Assembly (NCBI GenBank): GCA_001579985.1
Contig: LRSR01001180.1
Coordinates: forward strand, 1-52,987
Origin: Hypsibius dujardini
Lineage: Eukaryota; Tardigrada; Eutardigrada; Parachela; Hypsibiidae
Direction of reading: 5' to 3'
DNA length: 52,987 bases
Position 1 is the stretch's first letter; each line of letters opens with the position of its first letter. Positions 1 through 9,972 of this stretch are shown piece by piece. The translations under genes and the position numbers were made by a program. The notes under the pieces are model-generated. The model saw only the letters and a list, made by a program, of their open reading frames with translations. It had not been told where the DNA came from and did not search any database.

Positions 1-399
1 ACTGTGTTTATCTTCGATCTCGATTCTAGACCCATTGTAGCCGGAAAATCTGTGAGCACGAACAATCAACATTTTCAATGTGTTGCTTTCACTTAAACTT
101 TATGTGAATCAAAACCTAAGGAATGGAAGGATTAGTCGTTAGTCTCACAAGGGAACGGAACGGTAGGCGACACGCCGATCTCTCTGAAATTTTTTGCAAG
201 TAGTGGACTAAATTGATAAAGAATAATGAAAAATTTCATCTGCAAACGAGCTCTGGTTTGAGCGGGAGAAAATTCGAAAATTCCCCGATGGCTCCGCGTG
301 TTTCCCATTCAATTCAACTGTTGATTGTTTGATTCATGCTTTAGCAAAACTCAGCTTAATTCTTTTACCACTCTAACCCACACAAAACGTCGTTTTTTG
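1..399. other. Intergenic, no gene seen
   Basis: No open frame with gene-like composition or splice context. AT-rich sequence leads into the foldback element that starts near 400. Confidence 0.5.
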
Positions 400-653
400 A
401 AAAACGTTTGATTCCAAGCTTTTTAATTACCCTGCACTCCAAATTCGATTTGAAATCGATTGACATCAGCAGAATCTTTTTTGGATGCCAGGGGGCGGAG
501 CTACGGGCTAGTTTCAGTCCAGGCTTCCGAATGATGTTGCAGAAATGATCCATAGCTCCGCCCCCGGCAACCAAAAAATATTCTGCTGATGTCAATCGAT
601 TTCAAATCGAATTTGGAGTGGAGAGTTATTAAAAATCTTGGAACAAACGTTTT
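400..653. mobile_element. Foldback/MITE-like element with long inverted arms
   Basis: The left arm (about 400-500) returns as its reverse complement at about 552-653. Matching blocks include ACGTTTGATTCCAAG, CTCCAAATTCGATTTGAAAT, GACATCAGCAGAAT and GGGGGCGGAGCTA. Arms are roughly 100 bp around a loop of about 50 bp. No coding capacity; open frames here arise from the palindrome. Probably a non-autonomous DNA element, family not recognised. Confidence 0.75.
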
Positions 654-1340
654 TTCTGGTTGGGATGAAAGAAATTGAAACTTGGGAAACGTTGCTAATG
701 AATGAATGAATCAAGCAATCAAGCCCCGGGCCATAGTCCAAAGTGGTGCGGGAATTGTTTTCTTCCCTATTATTTTTCTGACACTGCGGATGTGATTGCG
801 ATCTCGAGACCTCAATGTAAAATCATGATATATGGACATGTATTTGTAAAAAAAATCCACTTCGATTGGGAGGTCAAATCTCGAAACGTTCCCGAGTAAG
901 AAATACCCAGACGAAGCAGAACAAGTCTATCGTCTAGCAGTACTGAATACTGACCAGCTATTTTAGACTGAACTAGACTCCGATATTTATTTTTTCAGAT
1001 GAAAAATAAAGATTCATTTTAACTTAACCCCTTTTCGATGTCAACAACATAATTTTACGTACATAGATAGTTAACGTCGTGATTGTCTGCGAGGTGCTGC
1101 ATCATGAACCGGTTTGCCTTTAATTAAGTCAACATCTTGCATGGAGAGCTCTTTGTACGTACAGAACTACTCGCACAATGCACAAGGCTCTTGCGCTGTA
1201 AAACCCGATGCGCAGCTGTAATGTCGCTCTCCGCTCGACAGTAAAGGCGTTCCTAAACCAAGCATACGGAAATTCCCCAAATCTGCTGATACGACCCTCG
1301 ACAGCCAGCGAAATTTACCTCTTTCCGCTACCACAAAATC
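654..1340. other. Intergenic, no gene seen
   Basis: AT-rich sequence with a short ATGA repeat near 700. No convincing coding exon. The last part is probably promoter sequence for the small gene at 1472. Confidence 0.4.
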
Positions 1341-1384
1341 CATACAAAAGGCGCAAGCAGCACAGTTCCCCAGACTCATTCCAA
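1341..1384 (+). promoter_or_regulatory. Possible core promoter of the gene at 1472
   Basis: CATACAAAAGG (1341-1351) is a weak TATA-like box. TCATTCCAATTT (1377-1388) follows and matches the arthropod initiator consensus TCAKTY. The same TCATTCCAATTT lies at 3597-3608 upstream of the paralogue. The two blocks sit 95 and 89 bases before their ATGs. Inference from this shared placement. Confidence 0.3.
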
Positions 1385-1471
1385 TTTTGCAGCAATTTTA
1401 ATTCTGTTAAGGTTTTGTGGCTAAATTGTAAGTCTTTCTCATCACCTCATCACCGCTCAACTCCTCTCAAC

Positions 1472-1654
1472 ATGCCGGACAAAGTGACCACCGTGACCAA
1501 GGAAAAGACCGACATCAAGGACGGCAAGAGCACGCACGAGTTCAAAAGCGAGACCAAGGGATGTGGACAGGACTCCAAGGAACACACCAAGGAGGAGCAC
1601 ACACTCAAGAACGGCAAGGAGACGCACAAGATCACCAGCGAGGTCAAGCACTAG
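1472..1654 (+). CDS. Small hydrophilic repeat protein, family member A (60 aa)
   Basis: Single-exon frame starting MPDKVTTVTKEK. The open frame extends upstream to 1208, but the ATG at 1472 begins the conserved part. The protein has almost no hydrophobic residues and is rich in K, E, T, H, D and S. It is essentially two copies of a unit of about 22 residues: TKEKTDIKDGKSTHEFKSET (8-27 region) and TKEEHTLKNGKETHKITSEV (39-58 region). The same K-E-x-x-x-x-(D/N)-G-K-x-T-x-x-x-x-S-E-x-K pattern occurs in the genes at 3686 and 18566. Strong disorder is likely, and the composition resembles LEA or heat-soluble proteins without matching a family I know. Function unknown. Confidence 0.7.
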   Translation: MPDKVTTVTKEKTDIKDGKSTHEFKSETKGCGQDSKEHTKEEHTLKNGKETHKITSEVKH

Positions 1655-2290
1655 AATGGAATGTCTGAAACTTGCAAGAAGTGTCAATGTTTCCTAATTC
1701 CAGTGAGAATGTTTCAAGATCTCTTGATTCGCGCATATCCCCAGTGATTTGATTGTCCATTTCCTCTTTTCCCTTTTCTAATCTGTGAGAAAGTGGATGT
1801 GATGAAGATTCCCGTGACAGTGGGGAGTCTGAAAAATGGGCGTTAGTTTCTCTTAGTAGTGGTCATTCGGCTGAATGTTCGGTTGGATACTGCTATGAAT
1901 TAAATTAATTTCGTCCATTTCGGTTGTGATTCTCGTGAAATTGTGATGGACGTTGTCGCGACTGCAGTTGCATGCAAAACAGCCAGAGTGTTTTCGGTGA
2001 GCAGTGAAAATGCCATCGAACAGAGAGATACAGACAGAACATACAGTATTTTAATAATGAGACAGCGAGATTCGGACTTTCCTTAGCTTGGCTAGGAATC
2101 TTCACATCCACACTGGCAAAGGTGGCGTGCCCTGGACCCGAACCTCCAGGGTGTTGTTTTCCGGTAAAAACAATGGAGAAGATGGCAAATCGGTCAGGAC
2201 CCGCGAGCCCCGCTGCGTCAGTTTTATCGATCTTCCCCGTGGGTGAAAGGCAAGCTGGGCAAATAGACTTGTTATTGGACACAATTTTTA
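1655..2290. other. Intergenic, 3' flank of member A
   Basis: No supported exon. Overlapping short frames at 1905-2284 lack conserved content and splice support. Confidence 0.4.
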
Positions 2291-2581
2291 CGAGGTAAAA
2301 CTACCAATGCGGCGTTCGGAAATGATATAATCGGAAATGGTTCGTTCGCACACTTTTCTCTTATTTTTTTGTCGATACTTTTTATTAGAAAAATCAACAA
2401 TAAATCGGATAGACATATGTGACAATAACTTTGACGAAAAACCAAAAATGATTCTTTTTAAAAATGGAAAACAAAAAAGAAACCTTGTGGCTATTTGATT
2501 GATATACGTCACGGTTTTGCCGTGTCGTGCGGAGCATTTATTCCAAATCAAAAATTGCGCAGCATTGGGAATTTTACCTCG
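2291..2581. mobile_element. MITE family A, copy 1 (291 bp, TA flanks)
   Basis: Terminal inverted repeats CGAGGTAAAA (2291-2300) and TTTTACCTCG (2572-2581) are flanked by TA on both sides, a Tc1/mariner-like target duplication. Internal blocks recur in inverse orientation at 11488-11714, including the segments around TATATCAATCAAATAGCCAC and GCGGCGTTC. No coding capacity. Confidence 0.8.
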
Positions 2582-2697
2582 TATGAGTGTTTATTACCAT
2601 TTCGGCCATCATTTACGGTACCGGAATTTAGGTCCTCGGTAGTGAGCATCCTCAAAAATGGCAAACGAAGACTTTACGAATATGTACAGTTAAGCGG

Positions 2698-2892
2698 CAG
2701 AATTTAATCTAAGGGAGGGTCCCGGAAATGGGCAAAAGGGGCGGGGCAGGAGTGATAATTGAACAATCAGCCAATCAACTCCGCTCCGATTGCTCTGGAG
2801 TTTCGGTGATTGATTGGTTGATTGTTCCAGTATTACCCCTGCCCCGCCCCTTTTGCCCATTTCCGGGACCCTCCATTAGATTAAATTCTGTC
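2698..2892. mobile_element. Foldback element with GC-rich inverted arms of about 75 bp
   Basis: Left arm AGAATTTAATCTAAGGGAGG... with GGGTCCCGGAAATGGGCAAA and AGGGGCGGGGCAGG. Right arm is the near-perfect reverse complement, ending CCCTCCATTAGATTAAATTCT. The pairing continues outward through AATTTAATCT. The loop is only about 45 bp. Non-coding; different from the element at 2291 only 117 bp away. Confidence 0.75.
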
Positions 2893-3558
2893 GCTTACTG
2901 CATAACCCCCGACCGCCACTCTTCACGTCCCTAGGCAGTAGCGGACGATGACTGAGACTCAGCTCAAGATACCTCTAGCCAATGCAGTGCTAGAGTCAAG
3001 CCGATACTCTACGTAGCGTAGGAGCACTCCCTTGCTTTAGCCCATTGGTCGCGGCTTTATTATTTTAATAAAGTAATGGTACCTCGAAGTGCGCTAATAA
3101 GGTGCACAGTGCACACATATTAAAACTTTGGGCACAACGTCGGCTGTTATTATTCCTATACCGGCCAGTGCCATCCTATTGTAAATCATGAGAGGAAGGA
3201 CCATTCAATCAGAAAACTCAAATTACCACCAACGGCCAACCGATAAATAAATGATTATAGAGGGCGCTGCAAGATTAATAGAACGAAAACATCTCATGGT
3301 ACTTCCCCCACGACTTAACGGATTTTACACGTGGGACTTTTCCGCTATTTACAGCGAAACGCCTGTAAATAAATTCTCTCTTTTATCTCCTATTACGTTG
3401 CACCACTAAATAGCTACTTGTTCGTTGTCAGTCGTAGGTCCTACGACGTAGCACTCCACATGTCGGTGTTATCGGCAATTTTTTAACTATGACCGAGTTC
3501 GCTGTCGAGTTGGAGAACAGTACAATGCAGCGTGCCTTGGGTATCCTATAAACTCTGA
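2893..3558. other. Intergenic, upstream of member B
   Basis: No coding exon supported. Promoter signals for the gene at 3686 begin at 3559. Confidence 0.4.
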
Positions 3559-3608
3559 TATATAAGGTTACATTGGTACCTGGTGATCGTTCGTTATCAT
3601 TCCAATTT
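3559..3608 (+). promoter_or_regulatory. TATA box and initiator-like element of member B
   Basis: TATATAAGG (3559-3567) is a good TATA box. TCATTC (3597-3602), within TCATTCCAATTT, matches TCAKTY about 36 bases downstream, slightly farther than usual. Together they predict a short 5' UTR before the ATG at 3686. Confidence 0.45.
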
Positions 3609-3685
3609 CAAACTTTTCGCCACTTTGCAGAAATTCTGTATTTTTTTTAATTTTCGTCTTAATATCAATCCAACCAATCAACGCA

Positions 3686-4057
3686 ATGGAGCACGTTACA
3701 AAGGAGAAGCACGTCGTCCGTGATGGCAAGGAAACCTATTCTGTCCGCTCGGAGAACCGCGATGGCCGCTCCGTCGGGGACAAGTAAGAGGACATAACAT
3801 TAAAATGATTTCAGAAATGTCTGTAAGATATGTGTGTGATGAGAGCCGCAAGTAATGCATCTGGTGTTGCTTTCAGAATTGAAGACGCAAAGAATGCTTA
3901 CAAGACCGGTCCCGAGGACCTAGCCCGGGAGACGAAGGTGTCCAGCCACAGCGACGGCAACCGAACGAGCACCGAGTACAAATCGGAGGTGAAGGACCCT
4001 CGCAGCGTCGGCGACAAGTTAGCCGATGCCAAGGATGCTTTTTCCGGAAAGAATTAA
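3686..4057 (+). CDS. Small hydrophilic repeat protein, family member B (92 aa, two exons)
   Basis: Exons 3686..3783 and 3877..4057. Donor CAA|GTAAGA, acceptor TTTCAG|AATTG; phase 2 joins AA+A to give ...SVGDKIEDAKNAYKTG. The N-terminal TKEKHVVRDGKETYSVRSEN matches the unit of the 1472 protein. A second unit runs ARETKVSSHSDGNRTSTEYK followed by SEVKD. Two copies of RSVGDK(I/L)xDAK(N/D)A(Y/F) end the two halves, so exon 1 to early exon 2 and the rest of exon 2 are internal duplicates. Very hydrophilic with no membrane segment or signal peptide. Likely disordered and cytosolic; function unknown. The TATA promoter suggests inducible or high expression (inference). Confidence 0.75.
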
Positions 4058-5226
4058 AGCACCATTTGTTACACATCCCAAAACTGGGCGCGCCTGAAAT
4101 CTCACTTTTCACGTTTCCCCTTTAAACTATTGCACTGATGACATACATTCTTGATTTTAATGAGTCTGAATCGACACAGACTTAACGGGCAGATTTTTCG
4201 TCTGCGAAGACAAAAAGACCGCGGTCCGCACAACTCTCGTTTCCCGTCTCATTCATCCATTGTATTGTAGCAACGTGTCAATCCTGCGTATTGATGTATG
4301 TGTTTCGATTACACCATATGCAATGCATTGTCCCAGATACTGTCTCAGGCATTTTCTTAACAGCATAATCTAAGTTCTAAGTGCTCAAAATTTTGATGTA
4401 CCGATGAAAGAAATCTTTTACTTAGCAAGTGAGGGTTTTACTGGGTCCTGCTTCAAATACGAAAAAAAAGGTTAAAGCGAGCAACCAGCCGACCCTTCTA
4501 CACTTCTACCTAAACAGTGCGATATGCCGGGACAAAAATATTACCTGGGGAGTATCTGTACGGTACTCGTACCGTTACCAGCAACGGCAGTCGCGTTTAG
4601 AGTTGATCATGATGAAATAGTGAAGCTCGTGGGATATCCTCGTAGTGTCCTGATATTCTCAAAAATGAAAGCTATTAAACAGGGCGTAAAGTGACTTTCC
4701 GAACTCCTTTGCGATCGCTACAACCATCATGAACTTTTTTCGCATGCACAGCTATAACGGTCACAAAACAGTTCAGAAATATTAATCCAAAGGACAGTCC
4801 GCTGCCAAGCATTGCGAAAGAGAAAGTGACTTCTGTACCCAGTAAATTTAAACATGACAAGTTGGAAGGCGCCGGCAGAAGTGGATTTTTAATTCCTGTG
4901 ACTTTGCATGCAGCGTAAGGAAAACAAGCCATGCACGGTCAAGAGTACCCCTTTCATGGAATCTCAAAACGGCGCGGAAGCAAACGAAACAAACAACAAC
5001 AAGTCAAGTCTCAAAGAATTAGAACACCGTCAAACACATTTGGCGGTGAGGCACCCCGGCGGTGTCAGATTACCCACATCAATGTACGGCCACAGTCATC
5101 TTTCCCGTTCCACATCTTAACGCTTCACGGATGAATGAAGATTGTGTGTAACAAAAATGCAACCCGATCTTTATTCCACCCACTTGCGCGCGCGTGGACA
5201 AAGCGCGTCGACGCACTCGCGGCCAT
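4058..5226. other. Intergenic, with one doubtful small ORF
   Basis: Mostly non-coding. A minus-strand frame at 4675..4932 (85 codons, true ATG at 4932) contains a hydrophobic stretch around SFGLIFLNCFVTVIAVHAKK that could be a membrane segment. I see no relative and no further support, so it is noted rather than called. Confidence 0.35.
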
Positions 5227-6703
5227 TCACGTGCTAATCAGCTTAACACGGCTGTCCTCCACGTGGAAGAGGTCCGGATACTTTCGCAGGTACTTGTCGA
5301 ACGTTTGGGAAAGATCGTCTTGGGCCACTGCCCGGAGATCCAAGGATGTTTCATACCGCCTCAAAACCTGCGGGAGCAACCATTCAATTACCGAGCTCAA
5401 ATGGAGAACCAGTTCGGCTCTAGTCGATGCAATTCAAATAAGGTTTCAGTCACCCACTCACCTTCTTCATGAGCTTCCTTTCCGACAGTGAGTGACTAGG
5501 CGAGTCAACTAGCACTTCTCGAATTTCTTTCTTCCATCTGAACTTTCTCGCCGCTGTTTCGTCGGTGGTCGCCTCCGTTTCGTCGGTGGTCGTCTCCGTT
5601 TCGGTAGTGGTCGCCTTTGTCAGAGCCGGAGAGTCCACCGTGATGTCTTCTAAAACGAGGAGAAAACAAACAGCGTAATATTACAATTAACACGATGTCC
5701 AGCAGGGAGCGTAATACCCGGAATGTCTTTCTTTGATCTCTTCTTCGCAGGCTCTACTAAGTCTTCAACTTCGGCATTCCCGGCTGCTCTTCCATTTGCA
5801 ACAGGAGGATCAGCTGCAATCGATCCACCGTTTGCTGAACTCTGCGCCGGTGGTTTCGGCTGAGGAACTGGCACTGCTGCTTTAACACTTCCCACGACGG
5901 TCCAAATAGCCGTAATAATCTGGTGATTGTGGATACGCAAGCTGTTCTTCAAAAAGTTCTGCAAGATAAAATCAGAAGCTTAAAGAAACAAGTCGTAGGG
6001 AAGATGGAAAATACATTGACTGATCAATTGTCGCCAGATAGTTTGCTATATCTTCTACGCTGACTACGGTCGATACTAATCAGGCAGCCCAACAACAATT
6101 TCCTTGCATTGATTGATATCTTGATTGAAATTTATAGCAAGTGACACACGATCAAAGTATTTCATTCGATCAATCAATTGATGTATTGATTGATTTGGCA
6201 GGTAAAAATTGATCATCCGGTGAAGATTGTTCATATTTGTTCACACCGCATTCACGTTCAATTACACCTTAAATTTTGCCTCTTTCCGCGGCATGTTGTC
6301 ATATCCCAAGAGCTTTTGCAAGTAATCGGCTAACTGCGGATTGGATGACTTCGCCACAGGAATCGCATTCTGGATGCTCTCCACCCAGGCGTCCTGTTTC
6401 TTCTGCCCGGTATTCCCACCAGCCTTCACTTTGGCGTCCTTGCCGTGCCATTTTTCCTCCTCCGTCATACACCTAACAATCAAAAACAGACGCACCGCCA
6501 TGAAGACCAGCCCACAGCGAATGCAGCCAGCGAATGTTAAGAAGAACCCACTGGTTGTGACTCCTGAAAGTGTCCCCCGGGAAATCCTTCCCGCAGTCGA
6601 TGCAGGAGAGGCTCTGGCAGTTTCGGCACTTTGTCTGGCAGTGCTTATCCACCGCGGCTTTCTTCACCGACTCCCCGCAGCTGCCGCACACAAAAACCAC
6701 CAT
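5227..6703 (-). CDS. LYAR: LYAR-type nucleolar zinc-finger protein (308 aa, five exons)
   Basis: Exons in transcript order: 6703..6552, 6472..6268, 5958..5718, 5649..5462, 5367..5227; all phases close. The N-terminus carries LYAR-type zinc fingers: MVVFVCGSCGESVKK, then CRNCQSLSCIDCGKDFPGD, with SHNQCMT completed across intron 1. Next come QKKQDAWVESIQNA and FKNFLKNSLRIHN, as in human LYAR. The middle is low-complexity (PVPQPKPPAQ, then a T/E run) with a basic stretch KKRSKK. The C-terminal domain FRWKKEIREVLVDSP...KLMKKVLRRY ends DSRVKLIST, like the vertebrate tail. LYAR is a nucleolar growth regulator in rRNA transcription and processing. It is head to head with CIAO3. Shorter than human LYAR, mainly in the linker. 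Confidence 0.9.
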
Positions 6704-7136
6704 ACTGAATAAAGAGCGAAGATGGAAAAAAAAGAGTGCAGAGACAAGACGGCGGGGTAGATCGTCCAGCAATGAGTATTGAGGAAGTGCCACCGACAAT
6801 CTCTGCTGGGAGATTTGCCGATTTGCTATCTCATAAAAAAACGAGGTGAGCAGATAAAACGAATGTCACTAGGACGCCGGGAGAAGCATCGGGGATTTCA
6901 CAATCACCTCACCAAGCAAAGTATGCAGAGCAATGCACGATGTATCGCACGGCACCCGCATACGTACTATTCAGATACGATGATACGGGGATACGAAACA
7001 GCTGATCCTTGCCGTAGTTTCATGCTTCTTGCATGCTTATACGTTCATGCTTCATGTATGCTCATACGTTTTTTTATACTTTACAGATGGGTTTGAAAGT
7101 TTCTTATTTTTGGTTTTTTTCTCCAATCTCGACGTG
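6704..7136. promoter_or_regulatory. Shared divergent promoter region of LYAR and CIAO3
   Basis: The start codons are 433 bp apart on opposite strands, so both promoters must lie here. An ATG at 6772 opens a 24-codon frame (MSIEEVPPTISAG...) ending at a good donor, AG|GTGAGC (6845/6846). This could be a 5' exon or upstream ORF of CIAO3, but I could not join it in frame to a downstream acceptor. Confidence 0.5.
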
Positions 7137-9559
7137 ATGGACGGCTTCAGTGGAACCCTCCGACTGACCGATTTGAATGACTTTATTGCCCCAACACAGG
7201 TGCGGATTCTTTGAGATTTGACGGATAACCAGGTTTTTTTTCCAGCGAAGGGTGCCTACTTATCCGTTTGTTTTCCTGTTCGTAGGAATGTATTAAGCCG
7301 GTTAAGATTGAGCGAAAGTCGGGAAAACTGAGTGCCATCAAAATAACCTCATCTGGCGACTATGCCGAGGTGGATTCGCACGGCGTGGAGACTAAGTTGG
7401 TGAAGGCGCAGATCACACTGAATGACTGTCTGGCTTGTAGCGGATGCGTTACATCGGCGGAAACGGTCTTGATTCAACTACAGAGCGCGGAGGAGCTCTG
7501 TAGAGTGTTGGATGAAAATGCCAAAGTAAGACAGGCTATTGAAATCAGCTTTGACTTCAAAACTCCGGCCTTTAATTCGTGAATAATTCACCAATCAAGC
7601 AACTAAACGATACGGCGAATCTGCCCACAGACAGTTTAATCAATCAATCAAGCAATGACCCATTACTCAATATTCGTCCTACATTCCGTCCCAACAGTTT
7701 AATCAATCAATCAAGCAATGACCCATTACTCAATATTCGTCCTACATTCCTATTGTTATTGCGTTCATTTGAGCAAGGGTTAAATGGTGTGCGACTGAAA
7801 GGTGGAAATTGTTCAAGGTATCCGCAGCAGAACGGAAGCTTGTCGTCGTATCAGTGTCGGCACAAGCCTTTGCATCTCTGGCTAATCGGTACCAGCTAAC
7901 CATGAAGGAGTGCGAAGAGAAGTTCTGTGGCTTCCTACGGTCCATGGGTAAGCAAGCAGTGAGCGCACCTGCCTTTTGACTTGTGAAATTGATAAGGAGC
8001 TTCACATTGATGATCATAACCTCATCGTTTTAGGCGTGGATAGAGTATACGACATGGGTGCAGCATCGGCATTAGCACTAAAAGAAACGCAGCGGGAATT
8101 TGTTGATCGTTACCGGAGCGGTGACCGCAAGAGTGCCTTGCCCATGCTTACATCCGCTTGCCCAGGTGAGTTCTCACATAATTGAACTACAAGTAGCTGG
8201 GGTTTTCGCATCTTTTACTGCGTACGGCAAATCGTCATCAGTCTGGCCTTCAATCTGCATTACGGTCCTGTCGCCGCAGGTTGGATCTGTTACGCCGAAA
8301 AAACTCACGGCTCATTCATCCTCCCCTTCATCAGTACAACCAAATCGCCGCAGCAGATAATGGGCTCATTGGTTAAAAACCATCTTGCGGAGCATCAATG
8401 CAAGTCGCCCAGTCAGATCTACCACGTAACCGTCATGATGTGTTACGACAAAAAGCTAGAGGCAAGCCGGGATGACTTCTACGATGACTTGTACCGGACA
8501 CGGGATGTGGACTGTGTGGTGACGTCTTGTAAGGCAATAAAACCGGATGCGACTCGCTTGCTCCATCCGAGCGAGAAATTGCATGCAAGCTGTTTCATCA
8601 GTCAGTTTTATTTCCAGTGGAGGTGGAACAAATGTTGGAGCAAAGGAATCTTGTGCTGTCACAGTGTGAATCTGTCCCGCTCGACCGTCTTCCCGGTGTG
8701 GAGAGCTCTTTTCATGCGGCGGGCGGTGGTGCGGGCGGATATCTGGAGAACATTCTCTCATTTGCCGCCAAAGAATTGTTCCAAACAGAGATCGGACCGA
8801 TAGAGTACAAAGTCATAAGGTAACTACTGTGACCTGTAATGCTGGATGAGAGACCCAGTCTTGCCTGTATAATAGTGTTTAGTGTATCCATGTTCGTAGT
8901 GTAAAACCGATCTGTTGGAATAACGCTCCAATTTGACTTGGTTACTTGTCTTACAAATTTAAGAAATGCTTTCGCTGTCTGTATGAAAAAATTTTCTTGT
9001 TTGAATTGAGGCTTCTCAGTTTGGGGTGGATGAACTTAACTGTACGAAAATGTTCCTGTGATTTTGATTCGTTTGCGCATAGGAATCAAGACTTTCGGGA
9101 AGTGACTATAAGTGTTAACGGAGAGCCGAAGCTTCATTTCGCGGCGGCTTACGGATTCCGGAATATACAGAACATCGTCCAGAAAATGAAGCGAGGAAAA
9201 TGTCCGTATGATTTCGTGGAGATTATGGCCTGCCCAAGTGGTAAGAACTTTTCTCCGTAATATTTGCCCAACCGACTCTGTTACTAAACTATAACATTTC
9301 GTTGCTTTTGGTAGCCTGTCTCAATGGAGGAGGTCAAATCCGTCCGCCCGATCCTTCGGTAGCCAAAATCTGGCTTCAAAATGTCCAGCAGCTCTTTGAC
9401 TCTCTGGATTGTCAGAAGCTCGAAAACGTCCAATGGGTGCAGCAGTTGTACGATGCATGGATCGGACCACAAGAAGACGACCGGAAAAGGTTACAGCTAT
9501 TACACACCCAGTACCATTCTCTCGAAAACAAAAGCAATGCTTTAAACATCAAATGGTAG
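7137..9559 (+). CDS. CIAO3: CIAO3/NARFL, cytosolic Fe-S cluster assembly factor (472 aa, eight exons)
   Basis: Exons 7137..7199, 7286..7525, 7818..7947, 8034..8165, 8280..8528, 8618..8819, 9083..9240, 9315..9559. Hydrogenase-like protein of the CIA machinery, bridging early scaffold and late targeting complexes. It starts [16 protein letters not shown] like human CIAO3. N-terminal cluster ligands are Cys23 and NDCLACSGC (Cys69, 72, 75). C-terminal H-cluster-like motifs are [31 protein letters not shown] and [18 protein letters not shown]. It ends [13 protein letters not shown]...LNIKW; the C-terminal W is the family's usual targeting signal. Length is almost the same as human (476). One oddity: PSG-C is PSA-C because intron 7 splits that codon. 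Intron 2 holds a 63-bp tandem duplication. Confidence 0.95.
7631..7750. repeat. 63-bp tandem duplication in CIAO3 intron 2
   Basis: Two near-identical copies beginning ACAGTTTAATCAATCAATCA at 7631 and 7694. The unit includes the TCAATCAATCAA tetranucleotide run seen in many introns of this window. Confidence 0.85.
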
Positions 9560-9972
9560 CTTGAGAATATTTGCTCGACGAAGATTCGGACTACCCGAAT
9601 CGGAAGATTCGGAGGGTAGAAACCTGGATAATGAACTATTGACACACATGCTGAAATTGTTCATGCGGCACTAATTGAAGACTATAAAATCGATATAAGC
9701 TAATGGATCACGCAGGGATGACATTCCAGTAGATTGAAACAGGCAAATGCAGTGATTAACGCTGTCGGTGCACAAGCAGTTTTATAGAAGGATTATGCGT
9801 TGAAGCTGCCGCAACTCGGCGGATGTTTTCGAGCAGGGAGAACCCCAAGTCAGTCAGGTAGTACGGTCGTTCCAGCGGCTGTAGCGACTGGATAAGGAAT
9901 GGCCATAGATGTCCAGCAAGATTCGAATAGAAGAATATTCCAAACTTTGATTGATGGTTCCTTTTGGATCGG
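9560..9972. other. Intergenic / 3' UTR space between convergent genes
   Basis: Lies between the stop codons of CIAO3 (+) and the PPxY protein (-). No exon seen; probably 3' UTRs of both. Confidence 0.5.

Noticed and set aside
1208-1471. N-terminal extension of the small protein at 1472
   Set aside because: The upstream residues are unlike the family, and the proposed promoter and initiator lie inside this stretch.
4675-4932. 85-codon minus-strand frame with a possible membrane helix
   Set aside because: No homology, promoter or splice evidence; noted only in the intergenic entry.
5395-5462. Alternative LYAR exon 5 start at ACTAG|AGCC or CTAGAG|CC
   Set aside because: Requires an intron of 34-40 nt or a weak donor; using CCCGCAG|GTTTTG keeps AAG|GTGAGT and gives KKVL as in other LYAR proteins.
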